From positions 3,211,501-3,275,500 of the forward strand of contig JANUWF010001614.1 of NCBI GenBank assembly GCA_026120185.1: DNA of 64,000 nucleotides, given 5' to 3'. Position numbers and translations under genes: made by a program. The DNA comes from Voacanga thouarsii (Eukaryota > Streptophyta > Magnoliopsida > Gentianales > Apocynaceae). The notes under the pieces are model-generated. The model searched no databases and was not told where the DNA came from. It worked only from the letters and a program-made list of their open reading frames with translations. Shown here piece by piece: positions 47,665-59,925 of this stretch (positions are counted from its first letter, which is position 1; the number at the start of each line of letters is the position of its first letter).

Positions 47665-49442
47665 ATGGTTTATATGGCAACATAGGATGCATGTTAGTGA
47701 ATAAAAATGGTCAGATGATCATAATCTATAAGCCTTCGTGTTTTTTGGTATGGGTTGTTATCTACAGTACGTCTCGCGGTTGAGACATAGGACCTTTGTA
47801 ATAATTTTTTTTTGGCTTTCATAGTATTTGTGTAAGCCTATAATTAAAGGCATAGGCATTTGTGGATTGTTTTGGATGATTTTTGGATGAATTTTGTGTA
47901 AGAAATGAAGCACAGTAACGTCTGTAACGAGCAGAGGAAAATCAGAAAAGACGATCACTGTAGCCGCCGAGCTGAGCTGTTTAAGCGAAGTCGCGTTGCA
48001 TCTTTGAGAGGAGTTGAGGCCGCCTAAGCTAGCCGCGGCTTGAAGCTGTAGCCGAGCCTGAGATGGCCTTAGCTCAGCCCTGCATGCGAGGAAGCTTCCT
48101 TGTAGAAGTAAGGACTTCCTCGCGGGAGCAGCTCCTCACGGAAGCTCGGTTTTCGGAAACCGGGCGGCAGCTTCCTCGTCAAAGCTATTGTGTAAGCACC
48201 CGCCTGGGATCGTGGTCCATGGGGTTTTTCCATGGGCATGATCCAGTGTGGCGGGTGCATTAGACTAGCGGGAATTATTATTATTATTGGTTTGTTTTGG
48301 GTCCCATACCAGGCGAAGTTATATTTATTGCAATAGTTAATATTCTTTGAATATTTTGCATGAAAGATAATAGTAAAGAAAATTTAGGATTAAACAAGAC
48401 CATTAATTAATTAATGTATTTAATTCTATTTGGACACTTAGGTTAAAAGAATAGAAAAGCATGAAAACATTTACAGTTTTCTAGCATGCTTAATTCTTTT
48501 TTGTACCCTATGTGCGCATTTTCTAAAAGACCATAGTCTTTGAGAAATTTATGATAAGAAAAATATTTTTCAAGTTAAAAAAAATGGTTATTTTTAACTT
48601 GGACAAAAATTAATCCTTGGATATTTTCTCAAAGAATTTAATCCTTGACATAAAAAATAGTTTGGATTTTGATATTTTTGTAAGTTAAAATAGAAAGCCA
48701 TTTTGTTTTAATTTTTCACTAGAAAATTGTTTTTGTCAAATTAAACTTGAGACCAAAGTCTCTAAAAAGTTTAAAAGGAAATTTTTGAAAATCATTAAGT
48801 TCTTAATTGGATAAAATAAATTCATAGAAATCTCTTAAATGATTTTACCTTGACATAGAGATTTATGAATTTAAATATTTTACAAAGAGTTAAGGGATAC
48901 TTAATGGGATATTTTCAAAAAGATATTTTCTTTAAAAACCTTTATTTTAAAAGGCTAAGTGGGAGAGGGTTTCCAACGGCTCCACGGCTTCCATCACAAT
49001 CCTTATTACAGATTGTGAGTCCCCTCGCGTTACCCTGGGAGTGAACCCGTATAGAATGGGGATACCACAAGGATCTAGAACTAATAGATGGATATAATTA
49101 ATAACCCGAGACACATGCTATGATTAGCCAGCCCACGTTGGAGGTTATAGTGTGAGGAATGTCTATAGGAAATGAGAAGAAATGGCCATTCCATCGATGG
49201 GGTTATCTTTGAGATCATTACCTAAAAGGGAAATTAATTTATGGTGATTAATATACTTAGCTTAGGAAATTGTTAATCTTCCTAAGAAGCTATGTTAATT
49301 TTCCTAAGAGCCAAATTAATCATATTAAAGATAATAGTGATAGGGTTAACTATTATTAGATTTAATATGAGGATAAAGTGCAAAAATTATTTTTATTTTT
49401 CCATAAACTGAGATTTTTTTTTTATTTTTCATTTTTTCAAAA
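47665..49442 (+). other. Untranslated leader of copia C
   Basis: No supported coding sequence for about 1.8 kb. It is GC-rich and palindromic at 47990-48260 and AT-rich after. It is colinear with 35252-37074 of the sister copy, including the conserved hairpin and a block CCATCACAATCC...CTGGGAGTGAACCCGTATAG at about 49000-49050. Confidence 0.7.
48196..48258 (+). other. Conserved leader hairpin, copy 2
   Basis: GCACCCGCC (48196-48204) pairs perfectly with GGCGGGTGC (48250-48258). Inside, GGATCGTG pairs with CATGATCC (one G-T pair) and CCATGG with CCATGG across a small internal loop. The same two-stage design as 35782-35845, with sequence changes that keep or improve pairing. Confidence 0.6.
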
Positions 49443-50172
49443 ATGGTTGGTGGAGGTTCTTTTAGCCATTTGGTCGTTATTCTCCAAGAGAATAAGTTAA
49501 CGGGTCCAAATTATATGGACCGAATAAGGAACTTGGACATAATACTTACAGTCGAGGAGTATAAGTATGTCCTCTACGAAACTTACCCTGTTATCGGGGA
49601 AGGTTCCACCGATGTTGAGTGCGAGGCTGAGAAGGTATGGAAGAAGGCCGACGAGATGGCTCATTGCTACATATTAGCCTTCATGTCTAATGTGCTCCAG
49701 TCCAAACACGAGCACATGGCCATTACGTAAGACATTAGCTAGTTATTAGCCACGATGTTCACTGATAAGAGCTGGCCCGCAAGGTAGGAAGCTCTTAGGA
49801 TGATCATAAACACTAAAATGGCCGAGGGAGCATCAGTCAGGGAGTATATGCTCAAAATGATTGCATTCGAGAAAACGGAAGTCGTAGGGGCTGTTATTGA
49901 CCCCGAGAGCCACGTGGACATAGTTCTCGAATCTTTACCGGGCTTTTTTACTCAGTTCAAGTTGAACTACAACATGAACAAGTTAAGCATGAGTTTAACT
50001 GAGTTAATGAAAGAACTCCAGATGGCAGAGAAGGTTATGAAGCCATATTCCAAGGCTATGATTGCTAGGGCTTCTTCTTCCAGAATTGGGCCCAAGTCCA
50101 AGAAGTTCAAGAAGAAGAAAGGAAACGTAGTAGCCCAGCCCAAGAACTAGCCCAACAAGCCAAAGGGCAAGT
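49443..50172 (+). pseudogene. Copia C gag
   Basis: ATG 49443 starts MVGGGSFSHLVVILQ and has the copia gag signature (NKLTGPNYMDRIRNLDIILT, YKYVLYETYP). The region MTINTKMAEG-like to LPGFFTQFKLNYN and the basic tail KKFKKKKGN follow. Two stops near 49730-49785 and one at 50148 break it. At 50172 the first cysteine codon of the zinc knuckle is split by an LTR insertion; the codon completes at 58440. Confidence 0.9.
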
Positions 50173-51079
50173 TGTAATACCCCGCTACCTATTCCCGCCA
50201 GGGTCGGGGATGTCGCCTCGTCCAAATGACAAGAGGTCTTTATAACTAGGTCACACAAACAAAATAGCGGAATAAAAATGATAATTGAACTTAAAATTTA
50301 TTACATCCCAAAAATAAATCCAAGAATACCAACAACAAATCCATAATAAAATTTATTCACTCTCATCTCCCCAAAACATTACACAAAATAAATTATCAAA
50401 AAATCTTCCAACGCAGGCAATTTCTAGCTACTTATCCCCACAGCAGGATCCACCTAAAATCATGGTAAAAATGATGGTGAGACAGAAATCTCAGTAAGTC
50501 CGTGTGTGCTTAAGTGTCGGGAGAAAACAGTTCGTGAATGCAAAGTATAAAATTCTTTATAAGAGATCACTGTCAAGTAATAATCATTAGTCAAAAGCAA
50601 GAGTGGTGTTTTGGCTTTTCCAACCATAAATAATCAATAAAATCAACCACTCAAAAGAAATGATCATGGGTTACCACACATTGGGCCCCATAACCGCATG
50701 GTCAGCATGCCATACTTTGTGCATACCATCGGTCAGAATGCCACACTTTGTGCAGACTGACAAAAGTAGGTGATCGGCCTACTGGGCAAGATACTCCTCC
50801 TTCTCTATACCCAAACAACAACCGGGTGAGATGTGAAACCCCATTCAAAACCAACCTTAGAGTAAGGGGGTTGGGGTGCATATCATATTTCATTGCATGT
50901 TTAAATATATTTTTATATGATTTTATGTGCATTGAATTTGTGTTTTATAGTCTAGAGGACTTGATTATGACTATTAAGTGAGAAGGGCAAAATGGTAATT
51001 TTTGCTTGAGGTGGAAAAAGGGAGATAGCTTGAGGATTGAATAGGAAAATATTTTTAGAGTGAAAATAAGAGCAAGAGT

Positions 51080-51145
51080 TGTTGTGGTTTAGTGGTTAGA
51101 GTCTTAGAATTAATTCTTGAGGTCTTGGATTCAAATTCCATCATA
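51080..51145 (+). other. tRNA-like box pair in LTR A3
   Basis: TGGTTTAGTGG (51085-51095) fits the A-box, and GGATTCAAATTCC (51127-51139) resembles a B-box with one extra base. Confidence 0.5.
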
Positions 51146-52782
51146 GGAGCTTTAGCTTGGTTAAATTTTATTTTTGCTTGGGAAGTAATATTTTCGGCCT
51201 TATGAGAGTAGGGTAGAAATGTTGTCCTAAGAGAGACATGATAGGAGTATCCTCATCCTATTCTTTTGCCTACACAAAATTCCTAAGGGGAATCCATTTT
51301 CTCTTGATCCTTAATTTTTCCTATTTCTCAATTCATTAGCATGTTCAAATTGTTCAAGCTAATTTTATTCTAGAAAAATTCCAGCAATGTGCTGTGACAT
51401 TGTAGGTTCAAAATGTCATAGTAAGAGACATCTTATGGATCGAAACCATGGAAAGGGAGGGGAGGGGGGGGGGGGGAAGGATTTCAAGTGAATTATATTC
51501 CTTAGTGAACCTTCTAAAAGCTTTACTCTAGCTAAGTTCATTTTCCTTCATGCATGGATCTGAAATTTTTCCCAGCTTTGTGTGCCTTCAAGGTGTCAAA
51601 ATTCTTAGTCATTATTCCCTCCCAAATTCTGCCAGAAAATGGCCTTTTTTATCAGCTTAGAACTTGGATTTTTTTGGCCATTTTCGGACTGCACAAAAGC
51701 TGTGCAAAACCAGGAAAATTCCTAGGCAAATTCACAGCTTAGGAGGTCCGAAACCAAGCTGTTTTCTTCCAGTTTTTGTTCAGCATCTTAGCCACATTTT
51801 TCCTCCATGAAGAAGGCTGGTAACCACCCTTGAAAAGCCCTGAAATTCTCCTTCAAACTCCCTGCAAACTGACAGGAAAAGGGCAGCCGAAAACTGCCTA
51901 GAAAATTCCAGCAAGCAGCGAAATCCTGTGCAGAAATTTTCCAGCCTTGGTTCCTAATTCATCCCTAGCCGAAACTCCATCATTATTCTGCACAAATCAC
52001 CCTTAAACCTTCAGTAACTGAACTCCATTATCCTCCTCAAGCTTCTGCACAAAAATCCAGTCATGGCTGCCTAAAAGATTTCCAAAAAAATTCTGCAAAC
52101 ATGATCTAATTTGGATACCAAAATTCCAGCCACCATGATTTAACAACTTTCCATAAAATATATCTCAAACAACCAGACCTTCCCTTCACCATTACACTCA
52201 GTATTTTCGGCCACCTTTAGCTCCCCTCAACCAGCATTCATCTAGCCGAAACACTGCCAGTAATTCAGCCATGGCAGACTTCCAAAGGCTCTCCCATGAT
52301 CAAAGGTATTCCTGAATATTTAGTTTCCAAATTTGCTTCCCAAAAATATTCTTCAAGGATTTCATCAACTAGCCTTTCCTTTTTCCTTCCAAACCAGCAA
52401 ATCAGCTACCAAAACCCTTCAATCAGTCGGCCAACCCTAATCTTTACAGAATTTTACAGCTCCAATCCCAAAAGCTCTCTACTCTCTTCAACATCAAGAA
52501 CACATAACACACCAAGAACACCTACTCCTTCCTTTCACCCAATACTCTCCCAAATCACTTCAAACTCCTTCTAAAATTTCCAGATTGAACCTACTCACTG
52601 CCGTGAGTCCATCAATACCATTCTTAACATCAAACTCCAAAATCCAACTTGCTATTTTGGGTTAAAAAACCAGAAATTTTGTGAAGGCTCAAGAACACCT
52701 TCAAGGTAGGTTTGTTCTAATAACTTCATCTTTTCCAATCTTGATCTCTAATGAATATAAATGCGAATCAATATACTAATAG

Positions 52783-52839
<57 letters not shown>

Positions 52840-52857
52840 CTCTCTCTCTCTCTCTCA
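52783..52857. repeat. (CT)n(CA)n(CT)n compound microsatellite
   Basis: About 11 CT, 14 CA and 10 CT units, at the site equivalent to the GA runs of A1 and A2 in reverse orientation. Confidence 0.95.
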
Positions 52858-54750
52858 CGGCCGAATCTCTCTCCTCTTGGCTGGATGGCTTCTTCTCCAA
52901 TGGCCATGCTTTCTCCACCTTCCTTGGACGGATTTAGGCATCTAGGGTTGTCAACCATTTGAAACTCCTTCAAGATATTCAACAAGAAAGTAAGCCTTTT
53001 TAACCGTTCTTTTAAATTCTAGATTCATGTCTCTAGGATTATGTTGATAGAATATGAATTGTGGATAATGTTTGAGTATATATATTGTTGAGGTTGAAGC
53101 ATGAATGTATGTATGAATAGGAAGGAGATGGGATTTATGCATGGATGGATTATCTTGGTTGCTTGTATGATGATTTGAGGTTTAATATATGTCTCCATGT
53201 CATAGGTAGTAACTGTGATGAAGTATGCTAGAGATTATGTCACCTTTGGTGAATAAGATTTATATTCATGTTAGATTATTGAAGCCATAATCATATTTAT
53301 GCTAGTAGGGGTTAGATCATGTCTTGGTAAATTTAGAACTACGCTTATATGCATGATTTGGATGATTTGATGAATTGAAGGATTGTATATGTTCATGATT
53401 GTGGTTTGCCATAGAAGTATGATAATGATCTAGTTGTCCCTAAGCTAATTTTTATTTCATGAATAAAATATTCCATAATATGATTTTGCTAGTAATTTTG
53501 AAAAACCCTAGGAGGGGTAAATTTAGATTATTATATATAATAAGGATATTTTAGTCAAATAAATAATAGCTTTTGCTAGAAAAAAAATAGAATATATATA
53601 TATATGGATATTATATAAAATAATGAGATCAACTAAAGCCTTTTATGGAAATAATCATAATTAGTAAAATTTTATTACTGAAAATTTAATTATTATCTTT
53701 TAATCAAACCCATTAAAAATTTATTTATTATTTTTCAAGCAAGACCCATTAAATTTATTTTCAACTGATTTTAGTTATCAATTATTTTCTAACAACTAAA
53801 TTATTAATAAATCATTATTTTACCTAATACCACCTATGACTCTTCATCAAATAAACTCTAAATTTTTCTTAGCAAGATTTAAACCATCAACTTATTAGTA
53901 CTTGTTTCTCAAAACATTAATTATTTTAAATATCAAATTAGGCTTAGCTTATAAACTATTTATTTATAGTTTGGCCTTAAAGATTGGGATGCTAGGATCA
54001 TGGTGGTAATGAGTTGAGTTGTTTGAAATTGAGAAAGTGGATTTTGGCTTGAGTTTGATTGTGGTTTGTATTTGCCATGCGGGGTTAGGTCAGTTGTTGG
54101 AGACCTTATATTGTGAGCAAGAATCAGGTAAGCTTCTGCATAAAACCTGATTAATGAAACATGTTTATTATGGCAAGCTAAATGTAGAGTGCATGGACAC
54201 TCAAATTTGCAAGGGCAATTGAGGATTAACTTCTTACCTATGTCAGACAAACAATTTATTTGAAAATTAATAAGCAAATTTACTCAATCTCAAAACTCTT
54301 TCCAAAACTAATTTTGATAAAGACTTTAGGAACCCTTAATTGCCATTTTCATATGGAACAGTGTTTTGTTCATTTTATCCCAAGTCGGAAATGTCGTTGA
54401 GTACTCAATAAGGGTGGACTACTAGGGCTAGTCTTTGAAGGGTCAAGATAAGTCTCTCAATAGGTGGCCACCCCTGACGGGTGAGTCCTTCCCGGATAAG
54501 ACGTCAGTCCAGTAGGTAGTGCCGGTCCGAGCTAGCAGTGTTCTTTTCAGTCAAGTGACTGTGTTTTGCCGAAATGGACACCCGATTATTGTTTGGGTAT
54601 AGAGAAGGAGGAGTATCTTGCCCAGTAGGCCGATCACCTACTTTTGTCAGTCTGCACAAAGTGTGGCATTCTGACTGGCGGTATGCATAAAGTGTGGCAT
54701 GTTGACCATGCGGTTATGGGGCCCAATGTGTGGTAACCCATGATCATTTA

Positions 54751-57700
54751 TATAACACCCCACGACTACGTACCCTAAAAGGGCAGGGATGTCGCCCCGT
54801 CCCGTAGGACAAGGGGTCTTTAGAACGAGGTATAAAATATAAAGGCAATCTCCAAAAGGATCCATTTAGATAAATAAAGAAATGCTCTTATTACATCAGG
54901 CCCAACTTGGAGCAAAACGGAATAAAATAAAATATTATTTAGAAGCATAATCAACAAATGTCTCCTAGAACGGATAGAGAAAATAACAAAAGCTTCAACT
55001 ATTACATGCCCCGCTGACTCAGCACAGTCTATCTCCTGAAAACATGACGTAAAACAGTGTGAGAATAAATCTCAATAAGTCCTGTGTGTGCACATGGTGT
55101 TTTAAATAGTTCATGTATGCAAAGTGTAAAACATTTGTAGAAATAATTTGGCAAGCCATAAACAATCTCTTTTCGCAAGGAGTGGGTTTTTCTCATTGTC
55201 ACACTTTGTAAAAAATAAATCCTCCACTCGGATAAAAGTCATGTCACCACAAGTTGGGCTCCATGAGAACAAATTGGCCAAGGCACCACACTTTGTGCAC
55301 CTTGTCCGGACCAGATTACCACACGTTGGGCGTTCTGATCAAGGTGAGTGTACATCCCACTGGGTGAGATACTCCTCCATCTCTACACCTAACAAAACCA
55401 TCCGGATGTCCATGCCGGGAAAATAAATAATACCTTTCAGGTATAATGCTAGCTCGGACCGGCCTGACCAACCAACATTGTCGCCTTTTCAAGCAGAGTT
55501 CATCTTCTGGAGGTGGCCTCCTGCCAGAAGACTTACGCTAGCCCTCCAAGACTAGTATTGTTAGCCTACCCTTATTGAGTATTCAACGAACATATCCGTC
55601 AATTCCTGATTCAAAATATTTCCAAACCTTGGCTTTGTAAAACGTGGTTTTCTTTAAAAGAAATTTCTAAAAATTTAAGGAAAAGAATAGTTTTCTTGAT
55701 AAAACCGTTAGTTTGACAAAACCGTTTAAAGAATAAATATCCACATTTACAACCCAAGCAAACATAGTTTAACAATAGCTTTACAAAGCTTCACAACATG
55801 GACTTGCCATCACCACATTTAACAAAATAGTTTATAAAAGGACTTACCATCACAACGTTTAATAAAAGAGTTTATGCAAGGACTTACTTGATATGCCTCA
55901 GATAAACGTGATAAATTCACAGTTGGCTTTCCTCAATTATCCTCCTGATCTAAACCATATAATATCATGATTAGGGTCTCAATTAATTCAAACATGCTCT
56001 AATCCCATTTATTTTCATAACAATTCGCAATCTCCTATTTAATTCCAAGTAAACTATTCAATCCCCAAAGATCATATACTACGACCACATGTTCATCTCG
56101 CTAATAAACACCATTAAACTTTACTTTTGGCATCAAGGGAGGGTATTCCCTTACCTTGCAACTACCGGGTAATGAGGTATCGATGCTCCATGGTGATCGT
56201 CCCGAGTTTGCTTGAAAAGAAGAGAAAAGCTACCTCCTTTGCTCTTCTTGACCGAAAATTAAAGAAGAAGAGGAAATCAGCCTCTCTAGGGCGTGATTTA
56301 AGGGTAGAAGAAAGAGAAAAGAATCATTAGAGAAAACGGCATCAAGAGGTTGAAAGGATTTATGCTTACCTTAAGGTGTGTTCGACTTTTGCTTGAAATA
56401 GCTCTTGAGTTTTCGAAAATTTGCAGAGAGAAGTTGCTGAAATTTTTGTGTAGAATGGAGAGGGTAGACAGTTGCTAGGATTTAAAGTTGGAGAAGATTG
56501 GTTTAGGGTTAGATGGTGATGTTTAGATAGACTCCTAATGGCTTTAGGTTGCATGGACAGCAAAAGCAAAATTTCAGTTTGTTGCGCATCTCCTTGCTGC
56601 CGATTTTAGGGGAGTTTAATGGAGGAAAAGATTCTGCAATTTGCTCCTCTATGCTGGCCGAAATACTGCTCAAAAGAAGGCTGAATGTGTTCAGAATTTT
56701 GGGCCAAACAAGGAAGAGTTTGAGTGAGTTTTGATGATTGAAAAATCTTGTGCAAGAGTAACAAGGTTTGGACTGTTTTGGCTGCTGTACTTCTACCGAA
56801 ATTTCCAGAGGAAAATTGAGGGTTTTGGGCGCTAAAAATAGCTTGATTAGCTGGGGGGGGTTTGGTGTGTTTTGTGTGCAGAATTTCGGTTGGAGTAGGA
56901 ACACAACAGCTGGCCGAAATTCCTGCACCAAGCTGCCGAAATTCCTGTGCATAAGCTGGATGAATTTCAGTGTTTTTGTGTGAATAAAATTCTGGTTTTG
57001 TGCAGCTAAGATACCCTGAATTGATGAGGAATATTTAGGTGTTTTGAGCTAGGATTTCCAGAGTTGGATTGTAGCTAAGAAGCTGGAATTTTCGGACAGC
57101 TTATGTTGATACAAAGCTGCTGAAATTCAGCTAGGAAAAGGAAGAAAATCCTAGTCAAATTTGGATTGAAATAAAATATGATTTTATCAAGGATTTGGAT
57201 AGGATTTCCTCTAGTCCTAGAAGAGTTTGGATTGAGCTAAAAGTCCTCCAAGAAGTGGCGGCACTTGCTGGAATTTTTTTCCAGATTTTTAGCTAACATT
57301 CTAGGATTAAAATCAACAAGATTTCCTACTAGGAAAAGGATTCATTAATTTCACCTATCCATGGCAACATCTATCTAGCTAAAATCAAGTTAATATTTTA
57401 ATTACTAGCTAGGGTTTTTTTTTTCGAAAATCCTAAGGAACACAAGCTGAAAATTAAAGGTGAACTTTATTCACATCAAAGTCCTTGAATTTAGGAAATA
57501 AATATATAAACTTATTTCCTTGGAGTAAAAATACTAAAATTTCTCTAGGATAGCTAGATTCTTTTTTCGGCCACGATAAGAAATGGTCTAAGGATAAGAA
57601 TTTCAAGAAGAGAAACTAGCTTCACAAAAGGTAGGATTCAAACTCGGGTCACTAAAGGAAATCACCAACCTCCCCGCTATTCCAAAAGAACTCCAATGCT

Positions 57701-57945
57701 AATTTTTCTACATGAAGTTCTTACTACCCTAATACTTATCCTTCCAAATCTTCGACCAAACCTCCCTTAACCAAGTCTTTTACAACACAACTATTTCACA
57801 TCAATTAATTCAAATGCAAGAGCAACGAAAAAATTCACATGCATCATGCAAATAAAATTATTCTAGCTACCACATAAAATGCAAGATGCTATGCAATGCA
57901 TGACTTTTCCCCATAGTCAAAAGTGGTTTTGGGTGGGGTATTACA
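54751..57945 (-). mobile_element. Solo LTR D1 (3.2 kb) inside A3
   Basis: Plus-strand ends are TATAACACCCCACG and GGGGTATTACA. It interrupts the right arm of A3, whose uninterrupted inverted copy at 50653-50670 shows the empty site (ATTTC in sense). Flanks ATTTA and TTTTC are decayed versions of that 5-bp target. Minus sense matches the LTR that starts at 61584. It contains a tRNA-like box pair at 57633-57684. Confidence 0.85.
57630..57692 (-). other. tRNA-like box pair in LTR D1
   Basis: On the minus strand TGGAATAGCGG (57684-57674) fits the A-box, and CCCGAGTTTGAATCC (57647-57633) is a good B-box. Confidence 0.5.
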
Positions 57946-58434
57946 TTTTCTTTTGAGTGGTTGATTTTATTGATTATTTATGGTTGGAAAAGCCAAAACA
58001 CCACTCTTGCTTTTGACTAATGATTATTGCTTGCCAATGATCTCTTATAAAGAATTTTATACTTTGCATTCACGAACTGTTTTCTCCTGACACTTAAGCA
58101 CACACGGACTTACTGAGATTTCTGTCTCACCACCATTTTTACCATGATTTCAGGTTGATCCTGCTGTGGGGATGAGTAGCTAGAAATTGCCTGCGTTGGA
58201 AGATTTTCTGATAATTTATTTTGTGTAATGTTTTGGGGAGATGAGAGTGGATAAATTTTATTATAGATTTGTTGTTGGTATTCTTGGATTTATTTTTGGG
58301 ATGTAATAAATTTTAAGTTCAATTATCATTTTTGTTCCGCTATTTTATTTGTGTGACTTAGTTATAAATGCCCCTTGTCTTTTGGACGGGGCGACATCCC
58401 CGGCCCTGGCGAGCCTAAGTAGCGGGGTGTTACA

Positions 58435-59060
58435 CAAGTGTTTCAAGTGTGGGCAGAAGGGACACTGGAAAAAGGAGTGTCCAAAGCTTCAAGCCAAGAA
58501 AAACCCTACTGGTATTGTTCTCTATCTAGAGTCAGCTTCAATGGTTGGATCACTTCCACTTGGATTGTTGCTTCTGGAGCTACTGATCATACTTGTAACT
58601 CCTTGCAAGAGTTTAGGAAGATAAGAAGACTCCAGAAAGGCGAGCATGGACTACGAGTAGGAAATGGAGCGCAAGTATGGGCCCTTACAGTAGGAGAGTT
58701 GGATCTTATTTTTTATTGTAATAGAGTAGTTATTTTGAAGGATATTTTATATGTACTTGAATTTAGATAGACTTTAGTTTCAGTTGCAAAACTTAAATCA
58801 GGGATATTCTGTTTCTTTCTATTCTGGTATTACTATTAGTAGAAATGGAGAAGTTTTTTATTTTGGGCACATGTATGGAAACTTATTCTTCTTAAATCCT
58901 ACAAATAATTAAATAAATAATGCTTAATCTAAATTTTTTAGTGGTAAGAGAAAGACCAATGTCAATAACTCATATATTTGGCATTTAAGGTTGGGTCATA
59001 TTAATAAACCAGGATTCAGAGGTTAATCCATGATGGGCCTTTGGGCTCATTATGATTGGA
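58435..59060 (+). pseudogene. Copia C zinc knuckle, protease and GAG-pre-integrase
   Basis: CFKCGQKGHWKKEC is an intact CCHC knuckle. The protease motif is WIVASGATDH: the catalytic Asp of DSG is Ala (GCT at 58570-58572), so the enzyme would be inactive. Further on IWHLRLGHINKPGF is the pre-integrase segment, followed by a stop. The frame changes between protease and this block. Confidence 0.88.
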
Positions 59061-59925
59061 AAGTTAGCCTCAGTGTGAATCCTACCTTATGAAAAAAATG
59101 ACCAAAAGGTCGTTCGCCCAAAAGGCTGATAGAGCCAAGGAGATATTAGACCTTGTTCACACTGATGTGTGTGGTCATTTATCTATACCAGCTAGAGGGG
59201 GTTTTGTGTTCTTCATCACTTTCACGGATGATTGTACAAGGTTTGGTTATGTCTACTTGATGAGGTGCAGATCTACCTCTTTTGACAAGTTCAAAGAGTT
59301 TAAGGCTGAAGTGGAGCGTTGGACAGGTAGATTGATCAAAATTTTATGATTGGATCAAGGTGGAGAGTACCTCTTCGGTGAATTCAAGGATTGCATAGTA
59401 TATCATAGGATAGTATCTCAGCTCTCTGCGTTGGGGACACCCCAACAGAATAGAGTAGCTGAGAGAAAAAACAGAACATTGATGGAAATGGTTCGAAACA
59501 TGATATCTCATGCTACTTTTTCGGTCTCTTTTTAGGGATATGCCCTGGAAACAACGGCATACATTCTGATCTTGGTGCCTTCCAAGTTAGTACTTAGGAT
59601 GCCCTATGACATGTGGACTGGACGTAAGCCAAATCTGAATCATCTCAAGATATGGAGCTATCCAGCTTATGTACTAATCAAGGGAGACAAGCTAGAACTA
59701 AGATCAGAATTATGCTATTTTGTTAGGTATCCAAAAGGGACAAAAGGAGGTTACTTTTATTATTCTAATAGAAAAAGCACTGGTAAGTACTAATGCTAGA
59801 TACTTGGAGGATGATCAAAATACTTTCATTAAAGGTTCAATAAGGTTGGAACTTGAGGAGAAGTTATCTTCGGAATCAACTTTTTCAGACTTGATTGTGG
59901 AACAAGAAGAGGCACAACTTTAAGA
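59061..59925 (+). pseudogene. Copia C integrase
   Basis: Frames carry LDLVHTDVCGHL and TFTDDCTRFGYVYLM, DQGGEYLFGEFKD, and QQNRVAERKNRTLMEMVR, which hold the D, D and E of the rve catalytic core. The usual QNG is QNR. PYDMWTGRKPNLNHLKIWSYPAYV and RYPKGTKGGYFYY follow. Stops at about 59347 and 59534 and a later frame change interrupt it. The truncated sister at 37369 joins here. Confidence 0.88.

Larger units (their letters stand above)
50173..58434. mobile_element. LTR A3 with inverted-repeat ends, inserted in copia C
   Basis: CAAGT flanks both sides (50168-50172 and 58435-58439). The left end reads TGTAATACCCCGC and the right end, reverse-complemented, reads TGTAACACCCCGC, so both outer ends are the same LTR terminus. 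Bases 50173-50831 are an inverted copy of the right end (58434-57946 continued by 54750-54585). From 50832 (TGTGAAACCCC) to 58434 lies a complete A-family LTR in plus sense, about 4.4 kb without the nested LTR D1. No internal domain is present. Confidence 0.85.

Noticed and set aside
48063..48263. 66-codon frame in the copia C leader
   Set aside because: Lies across the structured leader; the sister copy has no equivalent frame, so the RNA structure is the better explanation.
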